From Clusia tigrina (Eukaryota; Arthropoda; Insecta; Diptera; Clusiidae), in contig OV050033.1 in the NCBI GenBank assembly GCA_920105625.2, forward strand, positions 52,968,780 through 53,032,779: a DNA stretch of 64,000 bases, read 5' to 3'. Position 1 is the stretch's first letter. Every line of letters starts with the position of its first letter. This document shows positions 60,696 through 64,000 of this stretch, piece after piece. The notes under the pieces are model-generated. The model worked only from the letters and a program-made list of their open reading frames with translations, searched no databases and had not been told where the DNA came from. Made by a program: the position numbers and the translations under genes.

Positions 60696-62383
60696 ATGCC
60701 GAGCGAAATAATTACGCTACAGCTGGGCCAGTGCGGCAATCAAAGTAAGTTTTGTACAGGGAGTGGCGGAATGTGGGCCTTGAATTGAATTTGAACTCAA
60801 TTGGAATATTGCTTTGCAGTTGGCTTTGAATTTTGGAAGCGTTTGTGCCATGAGCATGGCATTTCGCCAAATGGCGTGCTGGAGGACTTCGCCACCGACG
60901 GCCTGGATCGCAAGGATGTGTTCTTCTATCAAGTGCGTAGAAATATATACTATTAAAATCCAATTGTACAGGTTTTTTGATGACTATAGGCTGATGATGA
61001 TCATTACATACCCCGAGCTGTTTTGTTGGATTTAGAACCCCGAGTTATACATACAATCATGAGCTCACCATATGCCAAGGTAAAAAAAAGAAGCAAGCGC
61101 CAAAACTATTTGCTTAGTTTTTACTTTTGCAGCTCTATAATCCTGAGAATGTGTATTTGTCAAAACATGGCGGCGGGGCCGGCAACAATTGGGCTTCTGG
61201 CTATAGTCAAGGCGAGAAGTTGCACGAGGAAATTTTCGACATAATTGACCGAGAAGCCGACGGAAGTGATTCACTGGAAGGGTTTGTGCTGTGCCACTCC
61301 ATTGCCGGTGGCACTGGCTCCGGATTGGGTTCATATATAATGGAACGACTCTCAGATCGTTTTCCCAAGAAACTCATACAAACCTACAGCGTATTTCCGA
61401 ATCAGGACGAGATAAGTGATGTGGTAGTACAGCCGTACAATTCTTTGTTGACATTGCGCCGTCTTACGAGTTCCGCTGATTGTGTAGTCGTCTTGGATAA
61501 TACTGCGTTAAATCGCATTGCAACCGATCGTCTGCATATACAAAATCCAACATTCACACAAATCAATACGTTAGTCTCGACAATAATGTCAGTCAGCACG
61601 ACCACCTTGCGATATCCTTCGTATATGAACAACAATTTAATTGGTCTCACCGCACCCTTGATACCAACGCCGCAACTACACTTTTTGATGACGGGATACA
61701 CGCCACTGACCACAGATAGTGATGTAAGTGCTCCTTTATTCACTTGTATTCAACTACATTTCCCTCCTTTTTCCCTACCGTAGCAAACTGTCAATGTTCG
61801 CAAAACTACAGTGCTGGATGTAATGCGCCGCTTACTGCAGCCGAAGAACATGATGGTGTCTACTGGTCCCGATAAGACCAACCACCACTGTTACATATCA
61901 ATTTTAAATATCATACAGGTGAGCAATCGTGATTTCATTATATTTTATGCTCTTAATTTTATTGACCAACGCCAGGGTGAAGTGGATCCCACACAAGTGC
62001 ACAAATCACTGCAGCGCATACGTGAACGCAAATTGGCGCAGTTTATACCCTGGGGCCCAGCCAGCATACAAGTGGCTTTATCACGTTCGTCGCCATACGT
62101 GCAGAGCAGTCATCGTGTTTCCGGTCTCATGCTGGCCAATCACACCAGCATTTGTTCGCTGTTCGAGCGCGTCTTGTCGCAATATGACAAACTCAAAAAA
62201 CGTGGTGCCTTCTTGGATCAATTTCGTCGCGAGGACATCTTTAAGGAAGATCTCTCCGAATTGGACGATTCGCGCGATGTTGTCGATTGCTTGGTACAGG
62301 AATATGAGGCGGCAACGCAGTCTACCTACTTGCACTGGTCAGCTAAGAAGGGAGAAGAGGAAACGGAAGTTGCAAAGCATTAG
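60696..62383 (+). CDS. gammaTub37C: Gamma-tubulin, six exons, 461 residues
   Basis: Exons are 60696-60744, 60820-60932, 60990-61079, 61133-61723, 61784-61918 and 61976-62383; the introns of 75, 57, 53, 60 and 57 bp all have GT-AG ends and phases agree. The protein starts [20 protein letters not shown], the N-terminal signature of gamma-tubulin. The nucleotide-binding motif AGGTGSG is at residues 142-148 and [17 protein letters not shown] at 95-111. The sequence ends [20 protein letters not shown] plus AKH. Length fits the family (about 450-475). Gamma-tubulin binds GTP and, in the gamma-tubulin ring complex, nucleates microtubules at centrosomes and spindles. Flies have two copies, somatic (23C) and maternal (37C). 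[30 protein letters not shown] and [13 protein letters not shown] seem nearer to 37C, from memory only, so the paralogue symbol is tentative. No stop or frameshift is seen. Confidence 0.95.
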
Positions 62384-62712
62384 CATATCTTATGGGTATG
62401 CTGTCTCGCACATTATGGCCATAATATAAAATTTGTTTTAAATATGTTGCCATCAAACAGAATTTAAATTATAGTATTAAACTTCAAAACAAATCATTTG
62501 AATGATCAGTTTTTCTTCTAACTCCACATTTAAATTTCTTCTATACTCATTTTTTTAATACTAATTCTGCATTTTCATTAAGTGTTTTAATTGAATTAAC
62601 ATAGATTTAAATGTTTTTTTACACTTTACCGACGGAAAAATGAAATGGTAATTCCATATTTATATTGTTAGAAATTGGAATTAAATGAATCATCATTGAG
62701 ATTATTATACAC

Positions 62713-62718
62713 AATAAA
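62713..62718 (+). terminator. Likely poly(A) signal of the gamma-tubulin gene
   Basis: The first AATAAA downstream of the stop codon, 330 bp after it and just before the following short open frame. The 3' UTR (62384 to about 62740) is A+T-rich with no other feature. Use of this site is inferred. Confidence 0.55.
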
Positions 62719-62720
62719 GA

Positions 62721-62936
62721 ATGTTACTGTTAAAAAGAGATTGTGCCTTTCCTTCCCATTTAACTAACCAACGAATACGGTTTTGTCGACCATTATCAGA
62801 TGTGAGTGCGGTTTCGATTCGTGCTGTTCGTGATATAATGCAACAACAACACAGGCAATTAGAATTGTACTATACGTCACAGAAGTACACAAATGAGGTC
62901 ATTCAGCTCATACTCATGCAGTTGTGTCGCGTCTGA
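62721..62936 (+). CDS. Short coding-looking frame, unknown product (71 codons or 3' exon)
   Basis: The frame opens MLLLKRDCAFPSHLTNQRIR. Its second half has codon choice like a real fly exon (CAG, CTC, GTC, CGC): VSAVSIRAVRDIMQQQHRQL, ELYYTSQKYTNEVIQLILMQ, LCRV and TGA. That part predicts a continuous amphipathic helix. ATTATCAG at 62793-62800 is a plausible acceptor, so the true exon may begin at 62801. An AATAAA follows at 63119. It lies only 337 bp after the gamma-tubulin stop, on the same strand. I do not recognise a family. It could be an independent small protein, the last exon of a gene whose upstream exons I missed, or chance. Confidence 0.35.
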   Translation: MLLLKRDCAFPSHLTNQRIRFCRPLSDVSAVSIRAVRDIMQQQHRQLELYYTSQKYTNEVIQLILMQLCRV

Positions 62937-63307
62937 AGCACGTTCTAGATATGTATGTATATGGATATTTTTGGACGTTTTTCTCACTTAAATATCTTGC
63001 TGTGCCATATTTGTGCCTCTAATCGAATATGCTCTATTAAAAATTGTTGAGCTGTAATGTTATTTTTCCCCCTTAAACTAATTTTGTGTTTAAATAATTT
63101 ATTGTCGCGAAGTAGAAAAATAAACCTAAAAAGAATGTAGTAAAATGTTAAGAGAAAACACCATCACATAACATTTCTATAAAAAAAAAAGGTAGAACGA
63201 TGAGTCTATTTGCAGTATTAGGTAACACACTGCACCACCCATTTGTAATGCGTAGTATCGTCAATCAACCGTTACGACTGTTTTAAACTTTCAAACTGTC
63301 GCTCAGA

Positions 63308-63740
63308 CTGTAATTGTACTGATCGTGACGTCATTTAGCGTTCTGCTTAACGCATGTGTTTGTTTTATTCCACTACTTCCTAGAAGAAGACTGTAATTGT
63401 ACGAATGGTCGTGACGTCAGCTGGGTTTCTGCTTAACGAAGATGCGAAATAAGACCACTAACGCGGTCGTTTCATTTCCACTACTACCTGAGAGAAGGCT
63501 GTAATTGTGGCGTGAGTAAGTTTTCTGCTCAAAGTAACTATCGTTGCTTTCTTTCCACTTCTTCCTAACAGAAGACTGTAATTGTACGGCTAATCATGAC
63601 GCCAGTTAATTTTTTTCTGCTTAATGTAGGAATCCGGTTCATTCCCGCTACTTTCTAAGAGAATTCTGTAATTATACAGCTAATCGTGACGTCAATTGGT
63701 TTTCTGTTCAAAGTAGCAATCGTTGGTTTCATTTCCACTA
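63308..63740. repeat. Five degenerate tandem units of about 90 bp with CRE-like TGACGTCA
   Basis: Units begin CTGTAATTGTAC at 63308, 63391, 63499, 63576 and 63666. Each continues with CTAATCGTGACGTCA-like sequence, TTTTCTGCTTAACG and TTTCATTTCCACTACTTCCT. The palindrome TGACGTCA is exact at 63326, 63412 and 63687, mutated in unit 4 (TGACGCCA) and lost in unit 3. It lies downstream of gamma-tubulin; the DNA after it to 64000 is A+T-rich with nothing recognised. Confidence 0.85.
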
Positions 63741-64000
63741 AATACCAGTTTTCACTTTGGATTTTTTTGTATTGGTTATATATTGTTTATATGCAAAAAG
63801 TATAAATTTAAGATGTCAGGCTGAAAGATTCACTAATCCAGAATACAATAAATAAAGTTTATTGCAAATTCAATATTTTGAGACCTATTTCACCAACCAC
63901 TTTTCACTTGACCGATTTTGCAATTTTTATTTGGCCAAATCTTGGCAATTTTGTGAAAATTTCAAAGGATTTTTTTCCTAAAATTCAAAAAGGATTCTTA

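Overview
The window is an insect nuclear segment, almost certainly from a higher dipteran and probably a tephritid fruit fly. The evidence is dipteran-type small and giant introns, an A+T-rich background, nearly invariant dipteran nAChR and gamma-tubulin protein segments, and LINE 3' ends running into CCTAACC-type tails. The genus is inference. No bacterial-type genes, rRNA, intact tRNA or CRISPR array is seen.

Positions 1-40464 hold the 3' half of one large plus-strand gene, the nicotinic acetylcholine receptor alpha6 subunit. Two alternative 87-bp exons encode the pore-lining TM2 segment (2981-3067 and 15403-15489). They are followed by the TM3 exon (31005-31114), two exons of the cytoplasmic loop (32077-32291 and 32416-32589) and the terminal TM4 exon with the stop codon (40380-40464). 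All junction phases agree, so either TM2 exon joins the TM3 exon in frame. The 5' half of the gene, including the ligand-binding domain and TM1, lies left of the window.

The introns are filled with many unrelated tandem arrays (units from 15 to about 215 bp), pyrimidine microsatellites, two very A+T-rich blocks, an internally deleted mariner-family element with intact inverted ends, LINE 3' fragments, a palindromic MITE-like element and a broken transposase. A roughly 300-bp repeat occurs in opposite orientations at 17450-17754 and 39986-40290, bracketing the TM3 and loop exons. A 20-bp array at 29.0-29.15 kb repeats a consensus 5' splice-site motif.

From 40.5 to 60.7 kb lies gene-poor DNA: the presumed alpha6 3' UTR, more arrays, a decayed minus-strand LINE and a second copy of the MITE-like family. 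At 60696-62383 there is a complete six-exon gamma-tubulin gene with five introns of 53-75 bp, encoding 461 residues. A short coding-looking frame (62721-62936) and a degenerate array carrying TGACGTCA motifs (63308-63740) close the window. The two recognised genes have unrelated jobs: synaptic cation channel subunit and microtubule nucleation.
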